DNA of 64,000 nucleotides from Streptomyces sp. NRRL S-340 (GTDB taxonomy: Bacteria; Actinomycetota; Actinomycetes; Streptomycetales; Streptomycetaceae). Position numbers and translations under genes: made by a program. Shown here in pieces: positions 19,377 to 28,091 of this stretch; position 1 is the stretch's first letter; the number at the start of each line of letters is the position of its first letter. The notes below the pieces were generated by a model. The model was not told the origin of the DNA. It saw only the letters and a list, made by a program, of their open reading frames with translations, and ran no database searches. The stretch lies in contig NZ_JOIY01000009.1 of the NCBI RefSeq assembly GCF_000720185.1, positions 123,297-187,296 of the forward strand, given 5' to 3'.

Positions 19377-20429
19377 TCAGAGGCGGGCGGGGGCCGCGGA
19401 GCGCTCCGGGTCCGAGTCCGGGCGCGGGTCCGCCTGGGGGTCCAGCGCGCGGACGGGGCGGACGCTGCCGACCGGACGGCCGCCGCCGAGCAGTGTCTCG
19501 CCCGCGAACTCGGTGAGCAGGCGGGCGTCGACGCCCGCCCGGACGAGGGCGGCCGCCGCGACCGGTATCCGGGCCCGGTTCGCCCCGTCGGAGATCTTCA
19601 CGGCGACGGCCCGGCCGTCCGGCAGCGCGGCGACCTGGACCCCTTCGAAACCGTCCTTGGCGAGCAGTCCGGGCACGGCCCGCATCAGTGCCGCCACGTC
19701 CCGTCCGGAGCCGGACGCCATCTCGGCGTGCTCGCGCACGGCGTCGGCCACGCGGGCCTCGGGGGTGCCGGACACGGCGGTGGTGATCCGGGCGGCGGCC
19801 CGGGCCAGGCCGTGCAGGGAGACCGCGAACAGCGGCGCGCCGCAGCCGTCGACGGTGACCTGCGCGACGCGCTGCCCGGTCAGGTCCTCGACGATCTCGG
19901 CGATGGCCTGCTGGAGCGGGTGGGCCGGGTCGAGGTAGTCGTCGAGGGACCAGCCGTTGAGCCGGCAGGTGTAGAGCATGGCCGCGTGCTTGCCGGAGCA
20001 GTTCTGGGCGAGCCGGGAGGGCAGCCGGCCCTCGCGCACCCAGGCGTCCCGGACGACCGGGTCGAAGGGCAGGTCGGGGACGTTGCGCAGGTCGTCCTCG
20101 GTCAGCCCGGCCAGCTCCAGGATCCGCCGGGTGCCGGCGAGGTGGCGTTCCTCGCCCGAGTGGCTGGCGGCGGCCAGCGAGAGCAGTTCGCCCTCCAGCG
20201 GGAGTCCGGCGCGCACCATGGCGACGGCCTGGACGGGTTTGAGCGCGGAGCGCGGGTAGAAGGCGGCCTCGGGGTCGCCGAGGTCGAAGGAGACCCGGCC
20301 GTCGGCGCCGAGGACGACGACGGAGCCGTGGTGGACGCCCTCGATCACCCCGCCGCGGACGAGGTGGGCGACGGGGACGTGGCGGGGTTCGCGGACGAGG
20401 GGTGCCTCGGCGGGAAAGCTGCTGTACAT
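19377..20429 (-). CDS. Asparaginase family protein (L-asparaginase II type)
   Basis: A 350-residue protein of the PF06089 asparaginase family, which is distinct from the classic bacterial asparaginase. It contains GVIEGVHHGSVVVL, YPRSALKPVQA, SHSGEERH, NCSGKHAAML and DGCGAPLFAVSL, all characteristic of the family, and has no signal peptide. The preceding FadR gene overlaps an in-frame GTG at 20480 (GTGA), which would add 17 residues; I prefer ATG 20429 because the extension looks unconserved, but coupling makes 20480 possible. It forms an operon with the FadR regulator, which probably controls it. Confidence 0.82.
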   Translation of the reverse strand: MYSSFPAEAPLVREPRHVPVAHLVRGGVIEGVHHGSVVVLGADGRVSFDLGDPEAAFYPRSALKPVQAVAMVRAGLPLEGELLSLAAASHSGEERHLAGTRRILELAGLTEDDLRNVPDLPFDPVVRDAWVREGRLPSRLAQNCSGKHAAMLYTCRLNGWSLDDYLDPAHPLQQAIAEIVEDLTGQRVAQVTVDGCGAPLFAVSLHGLARAAARITTAVSGTPEARVADAVREHAEMASGSGRDVAALMRAVPGLLAKDGFEGVQVAALPDGRAVAVKISDGANRARIPVAAAALVRAGVDARLLTEFAGETLLGGGRPVGSVRPVRALDPQADPRPDSDPERSAAPARL

Positions 20430-20476
20430 CACTGCCTGGATCACTGGTGGGTGGGTGGCCCGGCCTCGCGCGGGGT

Positions 20477-21196
20477 TCACGCGTCGGCCGTGGTGGGGCT
20501 GTGCGGGGAGCGCACGATGTCGGTGAGGGTCGTCTCGACGCGGTCCAGGTGGTGGGACATGGCCCGCACCGCGTCCTGCTCGCTGCCGGCGACCAGGGCG
20601 TCGAGGAGCGCCCGGTGCTCACGGTCGGACTGTTCGCGCCGGCCGCCCAGCTCGTTCAGGAACGCGGACTGGCGGGCCAGGGCGTCCCGGATCTCCTCGA
20701 TGACACGGCGGAAGACGGGGTTCTGGGCCGCCTGGGCGACGGACAGGTGGAACAGGGTGTCCAGCGCGACCCAGGAGGTCGTGTCGGTCTCCTGTTCCAT
20801 GCGTTCCAGCAGGTGGGTCAGACGGTCGAGGTCCTCCGGTGTGCGCCGGGCGGCTGCGTAGCCCGCGACGGGGATCTCGATGTGCCGGCGCACCTCCATG
20901 AGGTGGCCGGCGGTGTAGTCGCCGAAGGTCGGGTCCTCCACCGAGGAGGCGACGACGAAGGTGCCCTTGCCGGTCTTCGAGACGGTCAGGCCCATGGTCT
21001 GCAGGGCGCGCAGGGCCTCGCGCAGCACCGGCCGGGAGACCCCGAGCGTGCGGCACAGCTCCGCCTCGGACGGCAGTTTGTCGCCGATCGCGTAGGCGCC
21101 GCGCTCGATGGCGCCGCGCAGGTGGGTGAGGACCGCTTCCATGGCGCTGACGCGCCGGGGGGCCTGCCCACCTGTCTGGCTGTCTGACAGGTTCAC
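20477..21196 (-). CDS. FadR/GntR family transcriptional regulator
   Basis: A 239-residue regulator. The N-terminal winged helix has HLRGAIERGAYAIGDKLPS and VSRPVLREALRALQTMGL; the all-helical FCD ligand domain (about 85-230) contains the metal/ligand histidines FHLSVAQAAQN and HRALLDALVAG. I chose GTG 21196 (NLSDSQTGG...), where the homologous sequence seems to begin; a later ATG (21142) is possible. A palindrome CTGTCTGACAG overlaps codons 3-6, so it may repress itself. It is followed, with GTGA overlap, by an asparaginase-like gene. Confidence 0.85.
   Translation of the reverse strand: MNLSDSQTGGQAPRRVSAMEAVLTHLRGAIERGAYAIGDKLPSEAELCRTLGVSRPVLREALRALQTMGLTVSKTGKGTFVVASSVEDPTFGDYTAGHLMEVRRHIEIPVAGYAAARRTPEDLDRLTHLLERMEQETDTTSWVALDTLFHLSVAQAAQNPVFRRVIEEIRDALARQSAFLNELGGRREQSDREHRALLDALVAGSEQDAVRAMSHHLDRVETTLTDIVRSPHSPTTADA
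21171..21191. promoter_or_regulatory. Palindrome at the FadR start, possible auto-operator
   Basis: CTGTC-T-GACAG (21180-21190) is a perfect 11-bp dyad, nested in CCTGTC (21171-21176) ... GACAGG (21186-21191). FadR-type proteins bind short TNGTNNNACNA dyads, which this fits. It lies over the first codons of the assigned gene. Confidence 0.4.
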
Positions 21197-21431
21197 GGAG
21201 CGATGGTCCGGCCTGCGGGGCGGGGGTGTCAAGTCCCGCCCCCTCGGCTCGCACCCGGCCCGGCCGTCACAGGTGCTCTGCGGCATCGGCGGACCGCGCC
21301 GGACCGGGCTGCTCCCCTCCGGACGGGACCGGACCGGGCTGCTCCCTCCCGGACGGGGCCGGTGCGTCCCGGGCCGGGCGCGCACCCTCCCGGATCGTCG
21401 CCATGCGTCCCTGGTCGGGACTAGGTCGGGA

Positions 21432-22268
21432 CTACGCGTCCAGGACGCCCGTGCCCAGCAGCCCGAAGAGCAGCACGCCGACGGCGATCCGGTAGAGGAC
21501 GAAGGCGTTGAAGGAGTGCTTGGCGACGAACTTCAGCAGCCAGGCGATGGAGGCGTAGGCGACGGCGAACGACACGACCGTGCCGACGGCCAGCGGCGCG
21601 GCGCCCACGCCCGCGCCCAGGGCGTCCTTGAGTTCGTACAGGCCGGCGCCGGTGAGTGCCGGGATGCCGAGGAAGAAGGACAGGCGGGTGGCGGCGACGC
21701 GGTCCAGGTCGAGGATCAGCGCGGTGGACATGGTGGCGCCGGAGCGGGAGAAGCCGGGGAAGAGCAGGGCGAGGATCTGCGAGGTGCCGACCAGCATGGC
21801 GTCCTTGAAGGAGGTGTCGTCCTCGCCGCGCTTGTGCCGCCCCATCTGGTCGGCGCACCACATCACGCCGCTGCCGGCGATCAGCGATCCCGCGACCACC
21901 CACAGCGAGCCGAGCGGCCCGTCGATCAGCGGCTTGGCGGCCAGCCCCACGACGACGATCGGTATCGTCGCGTAGATCACCCACCAGGCGAACCTGTAGT
22001 CGTGGTGGTGGCGCTGCTCGCGGTCGCCCAGGCCGCGGAACCAGGCGGAGACGATCCGCACGATGTCCTTGAAGAAGTACACGAGCACGGCGGCGATGGC
22101 GCCGACCTGGATGACGGCGGAGAACCCGACGACGGAGCTGTCGTCGACCGGGATGTCCATGAGCCCCTCGGCGATCTTGAGGTGGCCGGTGGAGGACACG
22201 GGGAGGAACTCGGTCACCCCCTCGACGACTCCGAGGACGACGGCCTGACCGACGGAGATGGCGCTCAT
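21432..22268 (-). CDS. uppP: Undecaprenyl-diphosphatase
   Basis: A 278-residue polytopic enzyme (BacA/UppP family) that removes a phosphate from undecaprenyl pyrophosphate, recycling the lipid carrier for cell-wall synthesis and giving bacitracin tolerance. The family signatures are present: GVVEGVTEFLPVSSTGHL near the N-terminus (catalytic Glu and Ser/Thr) and FPGFSRSGATMS in the second repeat, with about eight membrane helices. The length is normal. It is monocistronic as far as the sequence shows. A small direct repeat (GGTCGGGACTA twice, 21413-21434) sits over its stop. Confidence 0.93.
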   Translation of the reverse strand: MSAISVGQAVVLGVVEGVTEFLPVSSTGHLKIAEGLMDIPVDDSSVVGFSAVIQVGAIAAVLVYFFKDIVRIVSAWFRGLGDREQRHHHDYRFAWWVIYATIPIVVVGLAAKPLIDGPLGSLWVVAGSLIAGSGVMWCADQMGRHKRGEDDTSFKDAMLVGTSQILALLFPGFSRSGATMSTALILDLDRVAATRLSFFLGIPALTGAGLYELKDALGAGVGAAPLAVGTVVSFAVAYASIAWLLKFVAKHSFNAFVLYRIAVGVLLFGLLGTGVLDA

Positions 22269-22392
22269 GGGATCCAGTTCTGGGGATGTTTGGTCGACAG
22301 TGTTGTAGACGCTCTGGCGTCGCAGACACTCTTACTGCGCCAAGATGAAGTCCCGGTGACGTCCACCCCCTGTCCGTCTGAACTCGCCGCCG

Positions 22393-22698
22393 TCACCAGC
22401 CGTTCTCGAACATCCGGGTCACCTGCGCGATACGGGCCTCGTCACGCCGGTAGTAGGTACGGCGGCCGACGCGCCGGGCGCGCACGAGGCCGAGGCCGGC
22501 GAGGAGGGCGAGGTGGTTCTCGATGACCCGGCGGGGGATGCCGAGGCCCGTGGCGACGGACCGTGCGGTCCGGCCGCGCGCCGCGCGGCCGGCGGTGGGG
22601 ATGCGGGGCGCGCGCCGCCCCGGGGACGGGGAAGGGACCGGATCCTTGAGCCACTCCAGGATGGCCAGACGTGTCCGGCCGGCGGGAGTCCGCTGCAT
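22393..22698 (-). CDS. Small winged-helix (ArsR-like) regulator
   Basis: A 101-residue protein. It begins MQRTPAGRTRLAILEWLKDP, has a Pro/Arg-rich insertion (about 21-45) and then a clear helix-turn-helix and wing: ARSVATGLGIPRRVIENHLALLAGLGLVRARRVGRRTYYRRDE. This is the ArsR-type winged helix without metal-binding cysteines. GGAGG lies 5 nt before the ATG. It sits next to a decayed beta-galactosidase gene, so it may once have regulated sugar genes. The inserted low-complexity loop is unusual. Confidence 0.7.
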   Translation of the reverse strand: MQRTPAGRTRLAILEWLKDPVPSPSPGRRAPRIPTAGRAARGRTARSVATGLGIPRRVIENHLALLAGLGLVRARRVGRRTYYRRDEARIAQVTRMFENGW

Positions 22699-22915
22699 CT
22701 CCGCCTCCTGTCGTGGCCCACTCGCCCGTCCCGTCCTGACGTTTCCCGCCGCGGAGCGGAGCGACCCGTACTGACCGGGACTCGACGGCCGTTGGCCGGT
22801 ACCGGACGGCGAAGCACGGCGCGGGGGGTGCGCGCCGGAGCATGCGTGACAACACGCCCCCGCGCACGCCGGCGCGGCCCGGCACCCGCCGAGTGCGGCC
22901 CGGCGACCCGGGGGA

Positions 22916-22948
22916 CCCGGGTACGGTCCGGCCCCGGGTACGGTCCGG
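22916..22948. repeat. Tandem 16-bp duplication
   Basis: CCCGGGTACGGTCCGG occurs at 22916-22931 and again at 22933-22948. It lies just outside the 3' end of the GH42 pseudogene. Confidence 0.8.
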
Positions 22949-22955
22949 CGGCCGT

Positions 22956-23720
22956 TCAGCTGCGGCCGAGGCGCACCACCCGCACGGCGCCCGCGGGCAC
23001 CGCGAGCCGGCCCGCGACGGCTTCGCCGGTCAGCAGCTCGGTGCCGGGTGCCTCCAGCGGCACCTTCACTTCGGATCCGGTGTGGTTGACGGCGCACAGA
23101 CGGGTGCCCGACGCACCGCTGCGGCGCACCGCCTCGACGTCGCGGGGCAGTCCGGTGCGCGGCGCGATGCGGACGACGACCAGCGGGTACCGCGACAGGT
23201 CGGCTTCCGGGTGGGCGGAGTCGACGGTCAGGTGGCGGTCGTGGAGCGCCTCGTAGGAGGCGTCGGCGCGCTAGCGCGGGTCGTGGTCCTCGCTGGGCCG
23301 CCACTGCAGGTTCTGCGCCCGCCAGGACTGCCGGTCCCGGAGCACGGCCACGTCGGCCTCGGTGCGCGTGCCGCGCACGGTGCCCGACGCGTCGGCGGAC
23401 GCGCCCGGTTCGACGACCTCGCGCCACACACGGGTGCCGCTGCCCCCGTGCGGCGGCATCGCCGAGTGGAACTTCTCGGCGCCGCGCCGCGACTGCCGCC
23501 ACTGGAAGAACATGGCGCCCTCGGAGCCGCGGGCGACGTGGGCGAGGGAGTTGCGGGCCATCTGGCCGGGTGCCTCGGCGGGGCTGCCGGTTGACGCCCG
23601 AGGTGGAGTGTTCCAGGAGCAGCCAGGGCGCGCCGCCGGCCACGGAGCGGGTGAGGTCGGCGGCCACGGCGAGATCGGTGCGGGTGCTGCTCGCGCAGAT
23701 GAGCGGCGCGGATCCGGCGG
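22956..23720 (-). pseudogene. Remnant of a GH42 beta-galactosidase gene
   Basis: Pieces of a family-42 beta-galactosidase lie in order on the minus strand. First, around 23590-23670, PWLLLEHSTSGVNRQP. Then, in another frame (frameshift near 23590), MARNSLAHVARGSEGAMFFQWRQSRRG and EKFHSAMPPHGG. An in-frame TAG follows at 23271-23273, after which YEALHDRHLTVDSAHPEADLSRYPLVV continues in the same frame. The text then jumps straight to the C-terminal beta domain (RLCAVNHTGSEVKVPLE) and stops at 22956, so most of the trimerisation domain is missing. The N-terminal catalytic barrel is also gone. Full-length members have about 670 residues. The left boundary (about 23720) is approximate. Confidence 0.8.
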
Positions 23721-23889
23721 CGGTGATCCTGCCGACGGAGTTGGTCGGGCGCGGCTCGGCGGAGCGGGACGGGAGGCGCGGAGCGCGGCGGGACCGGTCA
23801 GGATCCGAGAAGCCGTCCCGCCCTCCCCCGCCCTACGGTGGAACCACCGACGCACCCGTCGGGTCCGTCCCACCAGCGAGGAGCCCACC

Positions 23890-24234
23890 ATGACCACCGG
23901 CCTCCAGACGATCGTCTACCCCGTCAAGGACCTGGCCCGCGCCAAGTCCCTGTTCGGCGCCCTGCTCCAGGTCGAGCCGTACGCCGACGAGCCCTACTAC
24001 GTCGGATACAAGGCGGCCGGCCAGGACGTCGGCCTCGACCCCAACGGGCACGGCAAGGGCATGACGGGTCCGGTGCCCTACTGGCACGTCGACGACATCC
24101 AAGGCCGCCTGGCGGCACTGCTGGAGGCGGGCGGCGAACTGCTCCAGGACGCGCAGGACGTCGGCGGCGGCCGGATGATCGCCTCGGTGAAGGACGCCGA
24201 CGGCAACCTCGTCGGGCTCATCCAGGACGCGTGA
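23890..24234 (+). CDS. VOC/glyoxalase superfamily protein
   Basis: A 114-residue single-domain vicinal-oxygen-chelate protein. It starts MTTGLQTIVYPVKDLARAKSLF, with the usual beta-alpha-beta-beta-beta pattern (YYVGYKAAGQDVGLDPNG, PYWHVDDIQGRLAALLEAGG, SVKDADGNLVGLIQD). GAGGAG precedes the ATG by 6-7 nt. The ligand is unknown; such proteins act as lyases, dioxygenase-like enzymes or drug-binding proteins. It is transcribed away from the pseudogene and converges on the SseB-domain gene. Confidence 0.85.
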   Translation: MTTGLQTIVYPVKDLARAKSLFGALLQVEPYADEPYYVGYKAAGQDVGLDPNGHGKGMTGPVPYWHVDDIQGRLAALLEAGGELLQDAQDVGGGRMIASVKDADGNLVGLIQDA

Positions 24235-24294
24235 GCGCCGGGCAGCCGCCCGCCCGGTGTCCGGCGGCCGCGGACGCCCGCGCAGGCCCGCGGG

Positions 24295-24702
24295 TCAGCC
24301 CCGCGGGCGGCCCAGCAGGGTGCGTACGCCCTCGGAGGTCAGCGTCAGGCCGTGCGGAGAGCTGGCGTCTATGGTGAGCGACAGGTCGTCGGCGGGCCAC
24401 TGGGAGGCGAGGGCGCCCAGGGGCACCAGACGGTACCGGGAGATGAAGGGCAGCAGCTCGGACATCTCCAGTTCCGAGGTGAACACGGGCACCACCGGCA
24501 CTCCGCCCGGCTGCTCCAGGACGGGCAGGGCCACCGCCGAGGGGTCGGTGGCGTCCTCGTCACTGACGTCGTCCGGCACGGGCACCAGCACCTCGCTGCC
24601 GGCCAGCGTGTCCAGTGCGCCGGTGTCCTCCGCGTTCTCGGCGAGCACGTCCAGTGCCTGCTGGGCGGGCGTGGCGGTGTGGTCGTTCGAGGGTGTGTCC
24701 AT
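24295..24702 (-). CDS. SseB N-terminal domain-like small protein
   Basis: A 135-residue acidic protein. Residues 15-80 are Asp/Glu-rich, and the segment VALPVLEQPGGVPVVPVFTSELEMSE followed by hydrophobic strands resembles the SseB N-terminal domain (PF07179), common in small streptomycete proteins of unknown function. The ATG at 24702 has AGGGA about 7 nt upstream; a longer in-frame extension to 24786 looks like non-coding sequence. No membrane segment. About 310 bp without a gene separate it from glpK upstream. Confidence 0.7.
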   Translation of the reverse strand: MDTPSNDHTATPAQQALDVLAENAEDTGALDTLAGSEVLVPVPDDVSDEDATDPSAVALPVLEQPGGVPVVPVFTSELEMSELLPFISRYRLVPLGALASQWPADDLSLTIDASSPHGLTLTSEGVRTLLGRPRG

Positions 24703-25013
24703 GGCAGGTCCCTGGTCGCGGCGGTCGGGGGGCCCGTCCGGGCGCTGCGCCCTGGCACGGTTCTGCTCGCGTACCCGGCCACGCACCGCGCAATCGTCCC
24801 GGTCACGGAATTCCGGGCGAGCGGCCGGACCGGCCTGCGGCCCCCGCGGCGCACCGGCACGAGGCCGGTCCGGGGACGGGCGGGGAGCGGGTCAGTGACG
24901 GATGAGGGCCCTCCGCGGCACACGGCGCGGAGAGCCCGGAGGGGCTCACTTCCGAACCCCTGGGCGTCCGGGTATCCAGTGCGGCGGGGGCGATTCGCCG
25001 GGGCCGGCGGCCG
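24703..25013. other. Intergenic region upstream of the SseB-like gene
   Basis: About 310 bp between two minus-strand genes; no coding sequence or clear terminator was found. Confidence 0.4.
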
Positions 25014-26531
25014 TCAGACGCCGTCGGGGCGCGGGCGGACCCAGTCCAGGGACCGCTCGACGGCCCGCTGCCAGCTCTCGTACTCCCACGCCCGCCGCTC
25101 GGGGGACATCTGCGGGATCCACTGTCCGGCACGGTGCCAGTTGCGGCGCAGCACCTCCAGGTCGGCCCAGTAGCCGACGGCGAGCCCGGCCGCGTAGGCC
25201 GCGCCGAGCGAGACCGTCTCGGACACCAGGGGCCGCACGACGGGGACGTCGAGCACGTCGGCGAGCATCTGCATGAGCAGGTGGTCGGAGGTCATGCCGC
25301 CGTCCACCTTGAGCTGTCTGAGGGCGAGACCGGAGTCGGCGTTCATGGCGTCGACCACCTCACGGGTCTGCCAGGCGGTGGCCTCCAGGACCGCGCGGGC
25401 CAGGTGGCCCCTGGTGATGTAGGAGGTCAGGCCGACGACTACGCCCCGCGCGTCGCTGCGCCAGTGGGGGGCGAAGAGGCCGGAGAAGGCCGGGACGATG
25501 TAGCAGCCCCCGTTGTCCTCCACCGTGCGGGCCAGCGTCTCGATCTCGGGCGCGGTGCTGATCATGCCGAGGCGGTCGCGGAACCACTGCACCAGAGACC
25601 CGGTGACCGCCATGGGTCCTTCGAGGGCGTAGACCGTGGGCTCGCCCGCGATCTTGTAGGCGACGGTGGTGAGCAGCCCGTTGCGGGAGCGGACCAGCTC
25701 GGTGCCGGTGTTCATGAGCAGGAAGCTGCCGGTGCCGTAGGTGCACTTGGCCTCGCCGGGCGAGAAGCAGGTCTGCCCGAACAGGGCCGCCTGCTGGTCG
25801 CCGAGGGCGGCGGTGATGCGCACGCCCGGGAGCAGGGCGCGGGCCTCGCCGTAGCTCTCGGCGGAGGAGCGGATCTCGGGCAGCAGGGCGCGCGGCACGC
25901 CGAAGAAGTCCAGGAGTTCCGGGTCCCAGGTCAGGGTGCGGATGTTGACGAGCATGGTGCGGCCGGCGTTGGTGGGGTCGGTGATGTGCAGGCCGCCGTC
26001 GGTGCCGCCGGTCAGGTTCCAGATCAGCCAGCTCTCCATCGTGCCGAACAGCACGTCGCCGTTGCGGGCGCGTTCCTCCAGGCCCTCCGTGTGCTCGAAG
26101 AGCCAGCGGATCTTGGGCGCGGAGAAGTAGGTGGAGGCGGGCAGGCCGCAGCGGTCGAGGAAGAACTCGTCGCCGGGCCGGTCGCGGAGCGCGTCGACGA
26201 GCGGTGCCGTGCGGGTGTCCTGCCAGACGATCGCCCGGCCCAGCGGCGCCCCGGTGCGCCGGTCCCACAGGACGGTCGTCTCGCGCTGGTTGGCGATCCC
26301 GATGGCGGCGACGGCCCCGGCGTCCACGCCCGCGTTCCGCAGCGCCTCGGGCACGATGCGCTGGACGTTGCGCCAGATCTCCACGGCGTCGTGCTCGACC
26401 CAGCCGGGGCGGGGGAAGTACTGCTGGTGCTCGCGCTGGGAGACCGCGCACAGCCGTCCGCTGTGGTCGAACAGGATGCACCGCGTGGACGTGGTGCCCT
26501 GGTCGATGGACATCACATACCGGTCAACCAT
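25014..26531 (-). CDS. glpK: Glycerol kinase
   Basis: A 505-residue FGGY-family kinase that phosphorylates glycerol to sn-glycerol 3-phosphate in the cytoplasm. The N-terminal phosphate loop ([15 protein letters not shown]), GNQRE-type segment [14 protein letters not shown], and the second-domain signatures [13 protein letters not shown] and [12 protein letters not shown] are intact, and the length is that of a full enzyme. It lies 87 bp downstream of a GylR-like IclR regulator on the same strand. Unlike the standard streptomycete gyl operon, no glpF or glpD is adjacent, so this looks like a second glycerol kinase. Confidence 0.93.
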   Translation of the reverse strand: MVDRYVMSIDQGTTSTRCILFDHSGRLCAVSQREHQQYFPRPGWVEHDAVEIWRNVQRIVPEALRNAGVDAGAVAAIGIANQRETTVLWDRRTGAPLGRAIVWQDTRTAPLVDALRDRPGDEFFLDRCGLPASTYFSAPKIRWLFEHTEGLEERARNGDVLFGTMESWLIWNLTGGTDGGLHITDPTNAGRTMLVNIRTLTWDPELLDFFGVPRALLPEIRSSAESYGEARALLPGVRITAALGDQQAALFGQTCFSPGEAKCTYGTGSFLLMNTGTELVRSRNGLLTTVAYKIAGEPTVYALEGPMAVTGSLVQWFRDRLGMISTAPEIETLARTVEDNGGCYIVPAFSGLFAPHWRSDARGVVVGLTSYITRGHLARAVLEATAWQTREVVDAMNADSGLALRQLKVDGGMTSDHLLMQMLADVLDVPVVRPLVSETVSLGAAYAAGLAVGYWADLEVLRRNWHRAGQWIPQMSPERRAWEYESWQRAVERSLDWVRPRPDGV

Positions 26532-26618
26532 GGTCGGTCCTGCCTTCCGGTGCGTCGCGCGGGTGCGCAGACCTGTCGGGGGCTTGCGGGGTGCCTGACA
26601 GGAGAGGCCTACCGGGGT

Positions 26619-27386
26619 CTACCAGCGGCCCGCTCCCAGGTCCCGGGAGATCGCCCGTGCGGCCTCCCGGAGCAGGGCGGTCAGCGCGGGCAGCGGCCTG
26701 CCTCTGGGGTCGCAGATCCTCTCGACGGGGCCGGACAGGCCGATGGCGCCCACCACCAGGCCGCCGTGCCCGCGGATCGGCGCGGCGATCCCCGCGTCGC
26801 CCATGGTCATCTCCTGGACCTCCGCGCCCCAGCCGACCTCGCGGATCTCGGCGAGCGCCCGGTCCAGGTCCTCGCGGACGACGAGGGTGTGCCGCGTGTA
26901 CGCCTCCAGGCCGTCCGCCGGCAGGGGGCCGAGGACGGCGGTGCCGAAGGCCAGCAGGACCTTGCCGAGCGAGGAGGCGTGCAGCGGCAGCAGCGCGCCG
27001 ACGTCGAGGGTCTGCAGGGTGTCGTCGGGGCGGAAGACGTGGTGGATGACGAGGACCCGGCCCTCCAGCGGCGTGCCGATGCGCACCGCCTCGCCGCTGC
27101 GGGCGGCCAGCGCGTCGGCCCAGTTGATCGCGCGCGAGCGCAGTTCGTTGACGTCGAGGTAGCTGGTCCCCAGATGCAGCAGTGCCGCTCCGAGCTGGTA
27201 CTTTCCTGTGGTCTCGTCCTGTTCGACGAAGTCCACGTGCTGCAGGGTGCGCAGGATGCCGTGTGCGGTGCCCTTGGCGAGGCCGAGGGACGACGCCACC
27301 TCCCCGAGCCCCAGCCTGCGGGGGCCCCCGGCGAGGAGGCGCAGGATCGCCGCGGCTCGTTCGATGGACTGGACGGGTCCGGCCAT
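26619..27386 (-). CDS. IclR family regulator, GylR-like
   Basis: A 255-residue regulator. The winged helix contains VQSIERAAAILRLLAGG and SLGLAKGTAHGILRTL; the C-terminal effector domain (about 75-250) includes HHVFRPDDTLQTLDVGALLPLH and ends AISRDLGAGRW, very like GylR, the repressor of the Streptomyces glycerol operon. Upstream of glpK with an 87-bp gap, it most likely controls it with glycerol or glycerol 3-phosphate as inducer. A short dyad TCGG-N5-CCGA (27428-27440) in the divergent promoter is a weak operator candidate. Confidence 0.87.
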   Translation of the reverse strand: MAGPVQSIERAAAILRLLAGGPRRLGLGEVASSLGLAKGTAHGILRTLQHVDFVEQDETTGKYQLGAALLHLGTSYLDVNELRSRAINWADALAARSGEAVRIGTPLEGRVLVIHHVFRPDDTLQTLDVGALLPLHASSLGKVLLAFGTAVLGPLPADGLEAYTRHTLVVREDLDRALAEIREVGWGAEVQEMTMGDAGIAAPIRGHGGLVVGAIGLSGPVERICDPRGRPLPALTALLREAARAISRDLGAGRW

Positions 27387-27450
27387 GGGGCGATATTAGC
27401 CCTGTTTGTCCCGCTCAGGACTGTTGTTCGGTAATGCCGACCGCGGTTCA

Positions 27451-27480
27451 TTGACCTGCGGGGCTTTTGTTCCTTAGCGT
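27451..27480 (+). promoter_or_regulatory. Promoter of the HATPase-like gene
   Basis: TTGACC (27451-27456) and TAGCGT (27475-27480) are 18 bp apart, a good match to the vegetative streptomycete consensus TTGACN/TAGNNT. Transcription would start near 27487, giving a leader of about 47 nt. Confidence 0.5.
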
Positions 27481-27533
27481 GACACGTCGCGCCCGGACGG
27501 CGGGCGGCGGCACCTGCCGGAGGAGGAAGGCAC

Positions 27534-27959
27534 ATGACCGTAGCGCAGCTCGACGCCGCGCCCCACGGGGAAGTCGACCACGCCTTCCCCCTGCTGCACA
27601 CGCCCGGGGCCGTGTCGGCGGTACGCCGTCGCGTACGACGCCTGCTGGGCGGCTGGGACCTGCCCGCCGACGCCGCCGACGACGTCCTCCTCGTGGTCTC
27701 GGAGCTGGTCACCAACGCGCTCGTGCACGCCCGGCCGCCCGCGACCCTGCGGCTGTGGCGGGTCCCGGTCGACGGCCGCGGCGCGGTCCACGTGGAGGTG
27801 AGCGACCCGGGCCCCGCGGCTCCCCCCGCGCCCGGCTCGGCCCCCGACCCCGACGAGCACGGCCGCGGCCTGGGCATCGTCACCGCGCTGTCGGCCCGGT
27901 GCGGCGTCAGGGCGGACGACGCCGGGACCAGCCGCTGGGCGGAGGTCCTGGCGGGCTGA
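27534..27959 (+). CDS. ATP-binding regulatory protein (RsbW/SpoIIAB-like HATPase)
   Basis: A 141-residue GHKL-fold protein. It has the N box (VSELVTNALVHAR), the G1 box variant (EVSDPGPAAP) and G2 (GRGLGIVTALSARCG). Streptomycetes have dozens of these; many act as anti-sigma kinases, others have unknown partners. GGAGG lies 7 nt before the ATG. Neither a sigma factor nor an anti-anti-sigma factor is adjacent; the nearest PP2C partner type is the phosphatase at 4.3-6.4 kb, with no demonstrated link. A Pro/Ala insertion (APPAPGSAPDP) replaces part of the ATP lid. Confidence 0.85.
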   Translation: MTVAQLDAAPHGEVDHAFPLLHTPGAVSAVRRRVRRLLGGWDLPADAADDVLLVVSELVTNALVHARPPATLRLWRVPVDGRGAVHVEVSDPGPAAPPAPGSAPDPDEHGRGLGIVTALSARCGVRADDAGTSRWAEVLAG

Positions 27960-28091
27960 GCGGCGCCGGGCCGCCCCGCCCGCGGGTGCGCCCGGCCGGT
28001 CCGGCCGCACCCACCGCCCGCCGCCCGGCTTGACCACCGCCGTCGCGGGGCCGACCGTGGCCACAGGGGTGTGTCGGTCCCTGGAGGTGCC

